From contig CATNEN010000001.1 in the NCBI GenBank assembly GCA_950097015.1, positions 12,360,001-12,424,000 of the forward strand: a DNA stretch of 64,000 nt. The letters are read 5' to 3'. This DNA comes from Macrostomum hystrix (taxonomy: Eukaryota; Platyhelminthes; Macrostomidae). Below the pieces are notes generated by a model. That model saw only the letters and a program-made list of their open reading frames with translations. It was not told where the DNA came from and did no database searches. A program made the position numbers and the translations under genes. Shown here piece by piece: positions 20,079 to 30,509 of the stretch (the first letter of the stretch is position 1; each line of letters begins with the position of its first letter).

Positions 20079-20707
20079 CCCGTCGATGACCTGAGCGGTC
20101 TAGACGCCTTGGACTTCACCGTGATGTGCCGTGAATTCGGTGACCTCCAATCTTACGACAGCGCTGCACTCTTCGATCTCTATATCCGAGCGCATCGGAG
20201 TGCTTCGCAGGCAAGAATGAGCAGCAGAAGCAGGGAAGTCGGTCCTCTGGCGATTCCATCAGGTCCATCGGACAGCAACAGCATCAGCAGCAGCTGCCTC
20301 CGATTGATAGCTTCCTTTGCTTGGTTCCTTCGCATCTCCCAACTCATGTGCAGCCGCTGGCGCCAATGACAGACAAGAAGTTGCTGCTGTGGGAGTTTAT
20401 CTACCAGTTACTGGAAGCTCCGCCGTCTGTCGCTGACCTATCGCCGCCCTGCTTGCGCTGGGAAAACAAGCAGGAGGGCACTTGGGAAATTCTAAATCCA
20501 ACCGGACTAGCAGAGGCCTGGTCAACTTACAAGGGGCGGGACAAAATGACCTTCTACACGATGCACCGAGCGCTGAGGTACTACTACAAGGAGAAGCTAA
20601 TTACCAAGATCCACCCAAGATCCAAGAACCACTTCTTTCACAAATTTCACTATAACCACGAGAAGTTAAAATGTTACAATGTCTCACAAATCCCAACAAT
20701 GCCCTAG
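20079..20707 (+). CDS. ETS-domain transcription factor gene or retrocopy
   Basis: The ETS DNA-binding domain spans about 20372-20665: LLLWEFIYQLLEA, CLRWENKQEGTWEILNP, LAEAWSTYKGRDKMTF, the recognition helix region MHRALRYYYKEKLITK and FFHKFHYNHEKLK. The conserved tryptophans and the RALRYYY motif are present; TAG is at 20705-20707. Upstream in the same frame is a Gln-rich stretch (QQQHQQQLPP), with MAPM-type starts available. A plausible splice acceptor (TTCTTCTTACCAG, 20066-20078) begins a second open frame with DDLSGLDALDFTVMCREFGD that differs from the ETS frame, so either a frameshift near 20210 or a second acceptor (GCTTCGCAG, ending 20210) is needed. A second, truncated ETS-like end occurs near 26.8 kb. 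Confidence 0.72.
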
Positions 20708-21787
20708 AAATCACATGATCCAGACAATGACTCAGAATTACAGTACGGATTGTCCGATTCTCAGTTGCGTTACTTCACTCATGAAAACTATTTTTTCTTA
20801 CGGATATGTTTTGTTCTGTTTTCTCGTGTTTTCTCATATTGCCCATGCATGACTTATCATCTGTAATTAAACCTTGATTTTGAAGACATGTAATTAAGAC
20901 AGACTGTTTCCTATAAAAGTATGAGATAACTACAAGTACTTATAAATGCTATATAAATGCTACTTATAAATACTATAAATAAACTAATTGTTGCTGCACA
21001 TTATTTCATAAACTACAACAAACAAAAACAAAAAGATTATTCAACCTTGTTGCGAGCGCAGCCGTGGAACTCCATTGACATGACATGAGTCCGTGAAGGT
21101 CGCTGATCGTTATCTAACCTGCTAAACTCGGCCAGATACAGCTCGCCGGGATGCTGGGCCAACTGCTACTCGACGCTGAGTAGCTGATTGAATTAGAATA
21201 GACACTAATATCAATGTCATCCGCAGCTTCCGTTTCTTGACACGCCTGACCGTGTACCAGGCGTCAGGTGTTCATGGAGAACGTCTGGAAAAAATATGGA
21301 ATGTTTCAGACCCAATTTACATATTTATCTTTGTCTATAACGATTGCCTGTAATCAGATGGGAAGCATGCGAATCTTTTAAGTGAGCTAGCTTAAGGGTC
21401 GGAGTGTAAATGTTAGTAGCAGCTTAGTAGAAATGTTAGTAGAAATGAAAAAATGTACTTTTGCTACGAATTGTAGCAAAGCAGGCAAGCAAAGCAAGTG
21501 CAGGAACACGAAGCAAGGAGTGCTCGATAAATATGTTGGTTATCATGCTAAGCTAAAGCTAAGAAGCTAAACATTTAGGCTGTGCATCAAGCAAATAAAT
21601 AAATATGAGTGAAATAAAGGAAGACAACAAGCAAAGATGTATTCCAAAATAGCCAGTCGTATGAAATGCGTCTGAAATGACGAAGTGGGAGGTTTCGAGG
21701 TGTGTTAGCAGCTCGTTATTGGACAGCATGAAGGTGGAGTGAGGGGTTATCTTCGTACGCAGTTGTTATCTGCTTCTTTAAATTTGC
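20708..21787. other. No gene seen; putative 3' region of the ETS gene
   Basis: AT-rich. AATAAA occurs at 20986-20992 within TAAATAAACTAA. Around 21398-21640, phrases such as GTCGGAGTGTAAATG and TATCATGCTAAGCTAAAGC resemble those at 26845-26960, suggesting a shared ancestral segment. Confidence 0.5.
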
Positions 21788-24117
21788 TGATGTGGAGTGT
21801 GCTGCGGGAATCGAGTAGGAATGTGAGCCAGCATAATTTTTCAAAATTTTTAAGTATCTAATAATTGCGACCCACACAGCAGCTGGCCGCAAACAAGATC
21901 TTTAATCTTAGGGCCGGGTTTGGGGCGGCGGTGAATTAAGTAGCCGTCGAATCCCTTTTCCCTGGATCTGTCTAAACCCCTGTAGGAATGACTGATCGCG
22001 GCCATAACTTTTATTGTATGAGTAGTTTAGGTCATAATTCCCCTCCAAACCGCGATCAGATATCGGGAAATACTCGGGCATTATGAGTGATCATTAATTC
22101 TTCATGTCCCCACTTCTTTACAGTATTCGAGCCCAGCTCGACTTTATGACCTCCCTCCTTTAGATACATGTAAATGTCACTGTAGGCAGGTCGGCGCCTG
22201 CGCTTCCCATTGTCCCGGCGGAGTAACAATCATTGGCCGACTGCCGGCGGCTGTTCGCGCAGAGCATCTGTCGTTTCCCGCCGTCGGTTCATTGGGTAAT
22301 CGTGTTGGCCCATCGCGGCTTCGATTCCCCGTTGACAGGCTGGCGCGAATGTGGGTTATTTTGATGGATGTCGGGGTTGGCGTGCTGCAAGACTATTTAA
22401 GCAAGCGCACTGCGCTGCTCCCTCTAGAACCTGCCCGGCGGACTATCTCCGACCTTCCTCTCCCCCGCCGGACTTACCTTTGCCGGGCCGGACTCCCACC
22501 GGACCCAGAGCACTTACTCCGGACCCAATTCTCCACATAGGGCTTAGACCCTAGAGCTATAAGCTCAGATCAGCGCTCACAGGCCCATTGCCTGTTTCCA
22601 TCCCCCTTGCAGCGTCAGCCACCTCTTTAGGTGAGCCTTCTAATTGAGCCTTTGAGCTCCCGGTGCGTCGGCCCCTGCCCGCATCGACATAAGCCTGTCC
22701 TTCCTCGCCTTTGCTATTTTTGCCCGCCCTCTCCCCGAGAACTACGGGATTGCAGCACGCGGCCGAACAACTCCAGATAAGTAACCCGCGCAGCGGTTTT
22801 TAATTGTTGATCCTAAGGGACTACTCATTAAGTTAGGCGGCACTTTAGTGGGCAAGGGTTAGGGCTTCTGGTTTAATAAACACTACAAATCTAGCCAATT
22901 AACTTTTTTAGGCCAATTTAAGCACAATTTAAATCTCATGCTGTGTTATCTTCCATGTTTTATTTATCCGTTAGACAGCCCTCAGATATGAGTGGCTAAT
23001 CTCCTAGGGGTGGGCTCTGGTGATGCCGAGCTGAAGGCTGCGGCAGGAAGGCGACTGTAAGCGCGCATAAGAGTAATAAGGGGCTAGGGATTCGCGAGCG
23101 AAATGCGGGGTGTAGGCCGTGCATTTCTTCCCAGGAGGTCGGGGGAATCCTTGGCGGGCTTTCCTTCTTCCTCTCGGGCGGGTTCAAGGTGTACGTGTCG
23201 AACTCCCTTTCCAATGGAGTTTTCCCATATCCCCCTCTCGCAACTGCCGCCACAGGAGCGAGAGTGATGATCTAATAATCTTGCGCTTAAGTCGACTCTT
23301 GCGTAATCACTCAGCCAGTGTTCTGCTTAATCTCTCCAGCCTCTGACTTCCTTAACTCACACAGATTCGGTTTGTTACTTAATGTGTAGGTTGCAGTCTA
23401 ATGTAAAGAATGTGTCTGATGTTTCATGAGTAGGATTCCGGCTATGGATTCTCATTCGAGTTCTGAGTACCACTTTTCTAGACCCCTGTAGCGCGAATTC
23501 AGGAATCCCCTTTTGAGGCGTGTCTCGATCCATTCTGGGGCTCTCACCCCAGTCTAAAACGGAAGTTTGCAGAATGCCCTATTTTCGGCTTGTCTAGATC
23601 TGCGTGATAAAGTGGGAGCTGTGTACTCCGGGGACCCAAGTTCCCAAATGCCTGCGGTGGCAACATAGGCGCATTGGGTGGTGGCGCTACCCTCGATCAA
23701 CTATCCGTTTTGCCGATAGCCTTTCCGCAGTTCTGTGACAGGAGCCTTGGCCGATTCGACCACCGCTACCAAGGTTAGGAGTCAGTTGCGCACGCACTAC
23801 TGACGACAGTAGACTAGTTAGCCCTGTCCTGTCCGATTCCGGGCAGTCCGACACCTCTCCTTAGACTTTTAGCCGGTTTCGAGCACTGCTTGGGGTAGGC
23901 ACGGCTGTCATGCCTGTGGCCTATGGGACGAGTGGGACTGGCCAGCCTGAGGCCGATAGGACCACTCCCTGCACCCGCTGAACCTCCTTTCATCTCCTCC
24001 CTCTCTCCGCGAAATCTCGCGCGTTGCTAAGCGGTCATTTAAGTCGACTCTGTCGCCCGCCCTAGGAATCGTCTCCCATGAGTGCAGGTCAGCGCTTGCA
24101 AACACCCAACCATTTCA
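21788..24117 (+). mobile_element. Solo LTR 2 of the long-LTR family (2330 bp)
   Basis: Starts TGATGTGGAGTGTGCTGCGG and ends CATTTCA with TTGC duplicated (21784-21787 and 24118-24121). TATTTAAG is at 22394-22401 and AATAAA at 22875-22880, in the same positions as in LTR 1. No coding region of its own. Confidence 0.9.
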
Positions 24118-24523
24118 TTGCAGATAAACTTGCTATAAGGCTTGGAGGATGGCTCATGCAATTTTCTGGTTAAACATGAACACGACAAGACACGACATAT
24201 GACATTATGTCTACAATCATTTGGATGTGAGTACATTTGCTTACGTTGTAATATTGCATTAGCTTTGTAGTGTGACAATCGCATTTTGATAAATGGTGCT
24301 ATAATGGCTAAAACTAAATATTGTTTTACCAGAGTCAACGAAAACTTACGCCTGCAAACGAGTATAATTGTACGCTTGGCGCTTATCTAAGGAATTAACG
24401 ATTAAGGATTAAGAATTAAGGAATAAAGGTATCACATATAGGTAGCTTAGACAAACCTTTATTTCTTCCCAGTAGCTCGTCGGCGGAAAAGGGGTGGCCC
24501 CCTTCAAACCTAAGCTCAAACGT
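24118..24523. other. No gene seen
   Basis: AT-rich spacer after LTR 2. A short tract of repeated AAGGAATTAA-type words lies at about 24390-24425. Confidence 0.5.
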
Positions 24524-24829
24524 TTAAGAGTTGCGGTCTGAGTTGCGGTCCACCGGTTTCTTCGTCACAGGTTTCTTCGAAGTGCGGTCTGAGTTGCGGT
24601 CCACCGGTTTCTTCGCCGGTGGAGGGGGGCACCGGGGCCTCGGTGGCGTGAAGTTGGTGGCCGCCCCGGCCCCACCTTTCACTTTCCACCACTGCACTTT
24701 TTGTTCATTCAGTATAGGCTGCAGCGCCCAGGGGCTGCTGGGAGCCCCTTCTTCTATTCTGCTCTCTTTGTCTTCACTCTGCTGCTGTGGCTGCTGCTGC
24801 TGTGGCTGCTGCTGAATCTGCTGATCCAT
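24524..24829 (-). CDS. Low-complexity Gln/Pro-rich open frame, possible exon
   Basis: A 101-codon frame starting at 24829 with MDQQIQQQPQQQQPQQQ, then EDKESRIEEGAPSSPW, a middle with EQKVQWWKVKGG, and a C-terminal repeat KKPVDRNSDR(T/N)S in two copies. GC content is higher than in surrounding DNA. Gln runs and the repeats can arise without selection, and no known domain is present, so this may be chance; a real exon with further exons elsewhere is also possible. Confidence 0.3.
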   Translation of the reverse strand: MDQQIQQQPQQQQPQQQSEDKESRIEEGAPSSPWALQPILNEQKVQWWKVKGGAGAATNFTPPRPRCPPPPAKKPVDRNSDRTSKKPVTKKPVDRNSDRNS

Positions 24830-25215
24830 TCAGAAAAGCTAGAATTATCTGAAAATTGAAAAGTAAATATGTATAAGTAAAGTAAAGCAAAAAGTAGAAG
24901 TTAATAAGAGTAAAATAAGTGTATCAAGGGTGTTTTAAATGTTCCAATGGATTTTAAGGTAGTTATAAGGATGGTAAAAGTGTATAGCTTGGTTTCACTA
25001 GCTAGAGAAACCTAGCTTTTAGCTCAATGCTCCTGAGCTGCAGCTCATTGTTCATGGATGATGTCAGAGGCATCATAGCTGAAAGCTTAAAAGAGAAGTG
25101 AAATGTGGCTTCAAATAATTGAAGAGCCTAAAAGGAATTAAGGATTCAAAAAGTGAAAGCAGTTAAATGGATGGTAAAAACTAAGTAAATTGTAGTGAGG
25201 TATAGTACATTTTAA
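24830..25215. other. No gene seen
   Basis: AT-rich, with GCTGCAGCTCA/TAGCTC words near 25020-25080 and no credible open frame. Confidence 0.5.
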
Positions 25216-25760
25216 CAGGTCCTTATCACACAAGCTGGAATGGTGGCTTTGCTTGCTATCTTCAGGCTGGCATCTGAGAACTGGTAAGGCTAGGCTAATC
25301 ATTCTTTGTAAAGTGTTTGCTAGATACCTAACCCACAATTGCTGGTTAGCTTGAGCTTGCTCCTACAAGCAATATAAGTGATCTCAGTGTACACTAGAGT
25401 TATTTGGTCTGGTACAGTTATATAACTTTGCTATGAAATTTCCTTATAATGACTATTTATTTATCAACTTTATTTTACCAGGTCTTTATCACACTGGCTC
25501 ACTAGCTGGAATTGTGGCATCTGGCTGTCTTCACTCTCATGGCATAGCTAAGGGCATATGAGAACTAATCACATATGATTAAAGGCTATGGTAAGTGCTT
25601 GAGTACTTAATCATTTTTAGTGTTAGCCCAACCCAGCCCAAGATACCCAACACAAAATTGCTGGTTGCTTGAGCGCTTAGTTTTGAAAATGCATGCACAG
25701 TAGTTTGCCTTGAGCTATTGGTTTTGATACTGCATGAGCAGTAGTTTGCCTTGAAACTGC
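25216..25760. repeat. Diverged tandem duplication
   Basis: CAGGTCCTTATCACAC...AGCTGGAAT (25216) recurs as CAGGTCTTTATCACAC...AGCTGGAAT (25480). The two copies end in ACCCACAATTGCTGGTT and ACACAAAATTGCTGGTT. Near 25690-25760, GCAGTAGTTTGCCTTGA is also doubled. Confidence 0.7.
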
Positions 25761-25762
25761 TG

Positions 25763-26346
25763 TTTATGAAATTCTCTCCTCTCCTCTTCTCCTCTCCTCC
25801 CCCCTCCTCTTCTCCTCTCCTCTCCCCCCTCCTCTTCTCCTCTCCTCTCTTCTCCTCTCCTCTCCCCCTCCCTCCTCTTCTCCTCTCCTCTCCTCCTCCC
25901 TCCTCTTCTCCTCTCCTTTCCTCTCCTCTCCTTTTCTCTCCCTTTCTCTTCTCTCCTCTCCTCTCCTTTTCTCTCCCTTTCTCTTCTCTCCTCTCCTCTC
26001 CTTTTCTCTCCCTTTCTCTTCTCTCCTCTCCTCTCCCCCTCTCCTCTCCTTTCCTCTGCTCTTCTCTCCTCTCCTCTGCTCTTATCTCCCCCTCCTCTTC
26101 TCCTCTACTCTCCTCTCCTCCTCTTCTCCTCTCCTCTCCTCCCTCCTCTTCTCCTCTCCTTTCATCTCCTCTCCTTTTCTCTCCCTTTCTCTTCTCTCCT
26201 CTCCTCTCCCCCTCTCCTCTCCTTTCCTCTGCTCTTCTCTCCTCTCCTCTTCTCTGCTCTTCTCTCTTCTCTTCTCTCCTCTGCTCTTCTCTCCTCTCCT
26301 CTCCTCTCCCCCTCTCCCCTCCTTTCCTCTGCTCTTCTCTGCTCTT
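25763..26346. repeat. Polypyrimidine tract (CTCCTCTT/CTCCC)n, about 585 bp
   Basis: The plus strand is almost pure C and T, built of TCTCCTCTCCTCT, TCCCCCTC and CCTTTTCTCTCCCTTTCTC blocks; a 45-bp block with CTTTTCTCTCCC repeats several times around 25930-26040 and again near 26175. Open frames here on both strands are artefacts of composition. Confidence 0.97.
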
Positions 26347-26464
26347 GTGCTCATAAATATATGTGTGCTCGTATGCTCATAATTGTGTTCAGACCTTTAG
26401 ACGCACTTTTACGGCCTTCCGGTTGGTCTTTCTTGACGTGCTTGGTGTCGTGGAGCTGCTGCTT

Positions 26465-26575
26465 TCTCTTCCTGGAGATTCTAGGATGAGAATCTAAGAT
26501 GAAAACTAGGATGAGAATCTAGGATGAGAATATAAAATGCGAATATAAAATGAGAATCCAGGATGAGAATCGTAA
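26465..26575. repeat. Short minisatellite of GATGAGAATCTAG units
   Basis: Units of 13-16 bp (AGGATGAGAATCTA, AAATGCGAATATAA and variants) repeat about eight times. Confidence 0.8.
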
Positions 26576-27960
26576 ATACAATGCAACTCGGATACCTGCA
26601 AAATATAGTGCATCTCACTACCATACTTCCTCTCACTCTACTGCATCTCACTACCACACTTCCTCTCACCCTACTGATCTCCCTCTCACCCTACTAATCT
26701 AGGGAATCTAGGGAAGGCACAGAATCGATTTCGGGCCCACCCGACTACCCTAGTTACAAAGACCCACCCGAATCTTCACTTCAATTACATTTTACAAGTT
26801 CCACTTCGACCTCGAGAAGTTCAAAAACTTGTTTTTCGGAGTCGGAGTGTAAATGCTAATTAGTTATGCAAGTTATTTATGTTAGTTGTCATGCAAAACT
26901 AAAGCAATTTATAACTATTTATGCAGTGCATCTAAGAAATAAATAATGCATCTAAGGTGGTAAACAATTACTTAATTTAAAAGAATAGGCAAAGTCCCTC
27001 ATCCCCAAAAAATCCCGGGCTCTATGAGCTATTGGATATTGCATGCTCGAGACTTTGCCACTGCTATTTTTAGAGCAGAACATGAACAAACAGAGCTTCG
27101 AATTGCTCTGTACATGAGCTAGAAACAGAGCCGTTAGAGCTGAGCATGACAGCTAGGACTGATAAGAAGTTTCTAGAACGGAAATCAGCGGAGCGGGGAT
27201 AGAGACGTTTTCTAGCACCGAAAATGTAAAGGAAAGACATGCATTCACGCATGTACATGTTGACGTACAGTCACACAGTTTTAAAGCTCACCAGAACTCT
27301 AGAGCAGTGTCTTGTTGGCACATTGAGGATCTGAGGATTGTCACCAAACTGAGGATCTGGGTTGTCATTAAACTGAGCTTTAAATTTTTACATGTTGTAT
27401 ACCGACTGTACACATGCGCGATGAAGGCTTAGTTCATTTCATTGTTTCAAACTTTTCAATTAACTAATACAAATCTTTAAACAAATATATGTCTATAAAT
27501 ATATGGTCAGTTAAAGAGTGACTAAGCATGCAAAACTTAACTGGTGCCTACGAGAGAAATCAACTAATGCGAAACGAAAAATTTAAATTCTTTCTGTCTC
27601 AAATCTTTACTTTGATCTCTTTATGACTTATCATGCCATTAATGGAATTATTGAAATTAATTAAAATTTTAAAGAACTGACTTCCCTGTACACCTGGGAA
27701 CATTCATAAATACAATTCAACTCGGATTACCTGCGACTTAGAATCCGATTACTCGGATTCTACTACATCTCACTACCCCACTTCCCCTCACTCTACTGCA
27801 TCTTACTACCACACTTCCTCTCACCCTACTGCTCTCCCTCACACCCTACTGATCTCCCTCTCACCCTACCTGATCCCCCTCTCACCCTACCTGCTCTCCC
27901 TCTCACCCTACTAATCTAGGGAATCTAGGGAATCTAAGCAAGGCACGGAATCGAGTTTGG
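26575..27960. repeat. Two copies of a CTCTCACCCTACT-rich segment, about 1.15 kb apart
   Basis: 26575-26740 and 27705-27960 share the order ATACAATGCAACTCGGAT, ATCTCACTACC, CACACTTCCTCTCACCC, CTAATCTAGGGAATCTAG and AAGGCAC(A/G)GAATCGA. The second copy has extra units of CCCTCTCACCCTACCTGATC. The DNA between the copies (about 26980-27700) shows no gene. Confidence 0.85.
26741..26855 (+). pseudogene. ETS-domain C-terminal remnant
   Basis: One frame reads ITFYKFHFDLEKFKNL, closely matching the end of the ETS domain at 20.6 kb (HFFHKFHYNHEKLK). Nothing of the earlier helices can be read, and downstream words (GTCGGAGTGTAAATG) resemble those downstream of the 20-kb ETS gene. I take it as a truncated, decayed paralogue; the match is short. 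Confidence 0.4.
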
Positions 27961-28397
27961 GACCTCCCTTAATCCAGATTGATCTCGACGAATTTTGAGT
28001 CCCTATGCTCTATGATAAATGTAGAGGAAACAGAAATTTAGAAGCAACCATGTTAATTTATATACTAGCTAGCTATTATACTAAGTTGTCATGCAGAGTC
28101 ATATAATTTCAGTCTACATGAGCAGGTCTTTCGGAAATAATGAGCTATAGGATATGACTGAAACAGTATCCTATCGTTTCTACTAATAGTAGCACATTGC
28201 AAATTAATCTTCCTCAAAATATTTTCGCATCCGTGAAAAAAAGTTGGAAAATTTAGTAGAAAATTTCGAAAATAATGCTAACAATATTGCCTAATTTCAG
28301 AGCAACTAGACATGTTAAAGGTGAAATAATATTTTTCTGCAACCACAAGTCACGTGTACTACATTAAAAGATAAAAAAACGCGAAAAAGTGATGTTA
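27961..28397. other. No gene seen
   Basis: AT-rich unique-looking sequence without credible open frames. Confidence 0.5.
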
Positions 28398-29045
28398 ATC
28401 AACCCGCGCCCCACTGGTGGGAGGGCGTACTGCGGGGCTTATAGCAAAATCAACCCGCGCCCCACTGGTGGGAAGTCGTATAGTGGGGCGCCGGCGCCCA
28501 ACCCTGCGCCCTCCCGCCGGTGTCCCACCGGGTTCTGCTCACTCGGCTCGAATCAGCTGTCGGATGATTCAAAGCCGTCCGAACTTTCACCGGCGTTGGA
28601 CGTCTCCGACTTCGCTATAGCGGTGTTGACTGCGAGCCGTAAGTTAATAATTTGGCGGTCATAAAACCGTAACGCTCAATAAAATCTCAACATTCACAAT
28701 ACGAGTATCTCATATCTCGATAAAATGCACACAACTGCACATCTACCAGGACCTCCGGATTTCAATTTCATGTGTAACGGGGTGCACCAGCTCTGCGGAG
28801 GATTGTCGCCTTGCCTTTACAAATTGCCGAAACCAGTCATCCGTCACCAACTGCAGGAGAACTGTGTGTGCAGGCCTTCAGACTCGGAGCGACGGCGGTT
28901 GTGCAACGACGCCCAACATTCATGGCGGCGAGGGTTGCCTGCCTGTGTGCCGAACGAGGTCCACGTTTGGATGGCAGATATGAAAAAGGCAGCGCGTTTA
29001 CTATCCGGCGACAACCCCTAAGGACATTAGAGTGCGCAAACTGAA
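28398..29045 (+). other. GC-rich island with a doubled CAACCCGCGCCCCACTGGTGGGA word; possible repeat element
   Basis: A word CAACCCGCGCCCCACTGGTG occurs at 28399 and 28450 (51 bp apart) at a sharp shift from AT-rich to GC-rich DNA. Open frames of 67-98 codons in several phases cover 28389-29044, but none has recognisable domains, and frame overlap suggests composition rather than coding. It looks like the GC-rich end of a dispersed repeat. Confidence 0.35.
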
Positions 29046-29217
29046 CTGAAAAAGTGCGAAACTACTATTTCAAACCTTATCTAACGCTTAATTAAAATAT
29101 CAATATTACTTACATTTCTAAATATACACTATCAATTTAGCAATCGCAATATCGATATTTCAGCACCAAAATAGTTTCTCCCTCCTAGTAGAACTGAAAA
29201 GTCCAATTTTACTACGT

Positions 29218-29284
29218 TTCAGACATTGCTGCACATTATGAGTAGTAAATTCTAGAAGAGTAGTAAAAAACATTTGCCTACACT
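29218..29284. repeat. 65-bp direct repeat, copy A (copy B at 34636-34697)
   Basis: TTCAGACATTGCTGCACATT and the following ~45 bp, up to ACATTTGCCTACA, recur almost exactly at 34636-34697. The two copies bracket the retroelement piece 29.6-34.6 kb. Confidence 0.85.
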
Positions 29285-30509
29285 TAAGAAATTGCTACAT
29301 ACTGTGTGTATTCAATTCATGGGTATTGAATTCGACTTTTGTTTACGATCTCAATCGGAAGCTGAAAACATCTCCATCGGAATCTACATACTCAATTTAG
29401 TGACTGTGCGGTGTCGTCAAGAAAAATAAATCTCCACGCGATCGGCACAAAATTCAATCGGCGATAGTGACAATGTGACTACGATTTTAAAACTCTAACT
29501 CAAAATTTTGTCAGGTCGACAAAGTCCAAAAAAATTACTGAGCGTTTAAGGCTTTGTGATATTTTGACTTAGGTCTCTCAGCGTTGGGATCCCTAAATGA
29601 GGTCGGGTGTCCTACTCTTTGCGAGAGACTCTATTGCCGTAACTCGAAAATAACGAAGACAAGACGATACAGGATTCCAAGCTAAACAGCTGATATTTAA
29701 GTGTTAATTAGTTAACAAGAGAAAGCTATGAATGATTAATTCCCCTGGCAGCGCTCTTTCCGTTCCCTGCCAGGTAACTGTACTTGATTAAATATTAAAC
29801 TCACAATTCTCACTGGTAAATTACTAATAAAATCTCGGTGGCCTCAACACAAGTACACGCGAACTCTACTCGAAAGTGCTCTGAACATAAACAAGAACTC
29901 ACGATAATAACGTGACAATTGGCACAAATAACTCCTAGACAAACCGATAGTCCCTATGACAAAACAAGACGAATAAAACAGAACCTAACCCAGAGTCCCT
30001 AGTCTGAAACCGAGGCGACCAGCAAGCACTTCCGCACTATGGCACAACGATAGTTCTATCGTGCCACACCTAATGTCAATTTGACGGCGTCCCACCGATG
30101 ATTGTTGGCGATATGGAGAGTACTTCCGTGCTTGCCGATCCCTATCTAACACTCCGTCAGCAGTTGGCCAGACGTACCGAGCTCAGCGCAAACTACATAC
30201 TGACTTGGGATTGAGTGTGGGGTTTTCTTCGACTAGCTAGTTGGACCGGTTTAACTGTCCCGGTATCTATTACTAGGATGCGTAACAGCGATTGCAACGA
30301 AAGACGCACGAAAATACACGCGAAAAGACACACGGCGATAGAATCAAAATGACAACGCAATAGTCAGTTATATAGTCAAGCGCCCGCCCCAACCCTCATC
30401 AAAGCCTGGGTGCCGGCCGCGCCGCTTGTTCTTCTGCCAGGTCGACCCTGCCGGTTAACGAACTGGCTGCTGATTGGCCCGGCCCGGCGTATCGCGCTTA
30501 AGTCGGTTC

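Noticed and set aside
25751-26356. 201-codon open frame of Leu/Ser/Pro on the plus strand and 90-codon Arg/Glu frame on the minus strand
   Set aside because: Both are translations of a polypyrimidine tract and carry no information beyond base composition.
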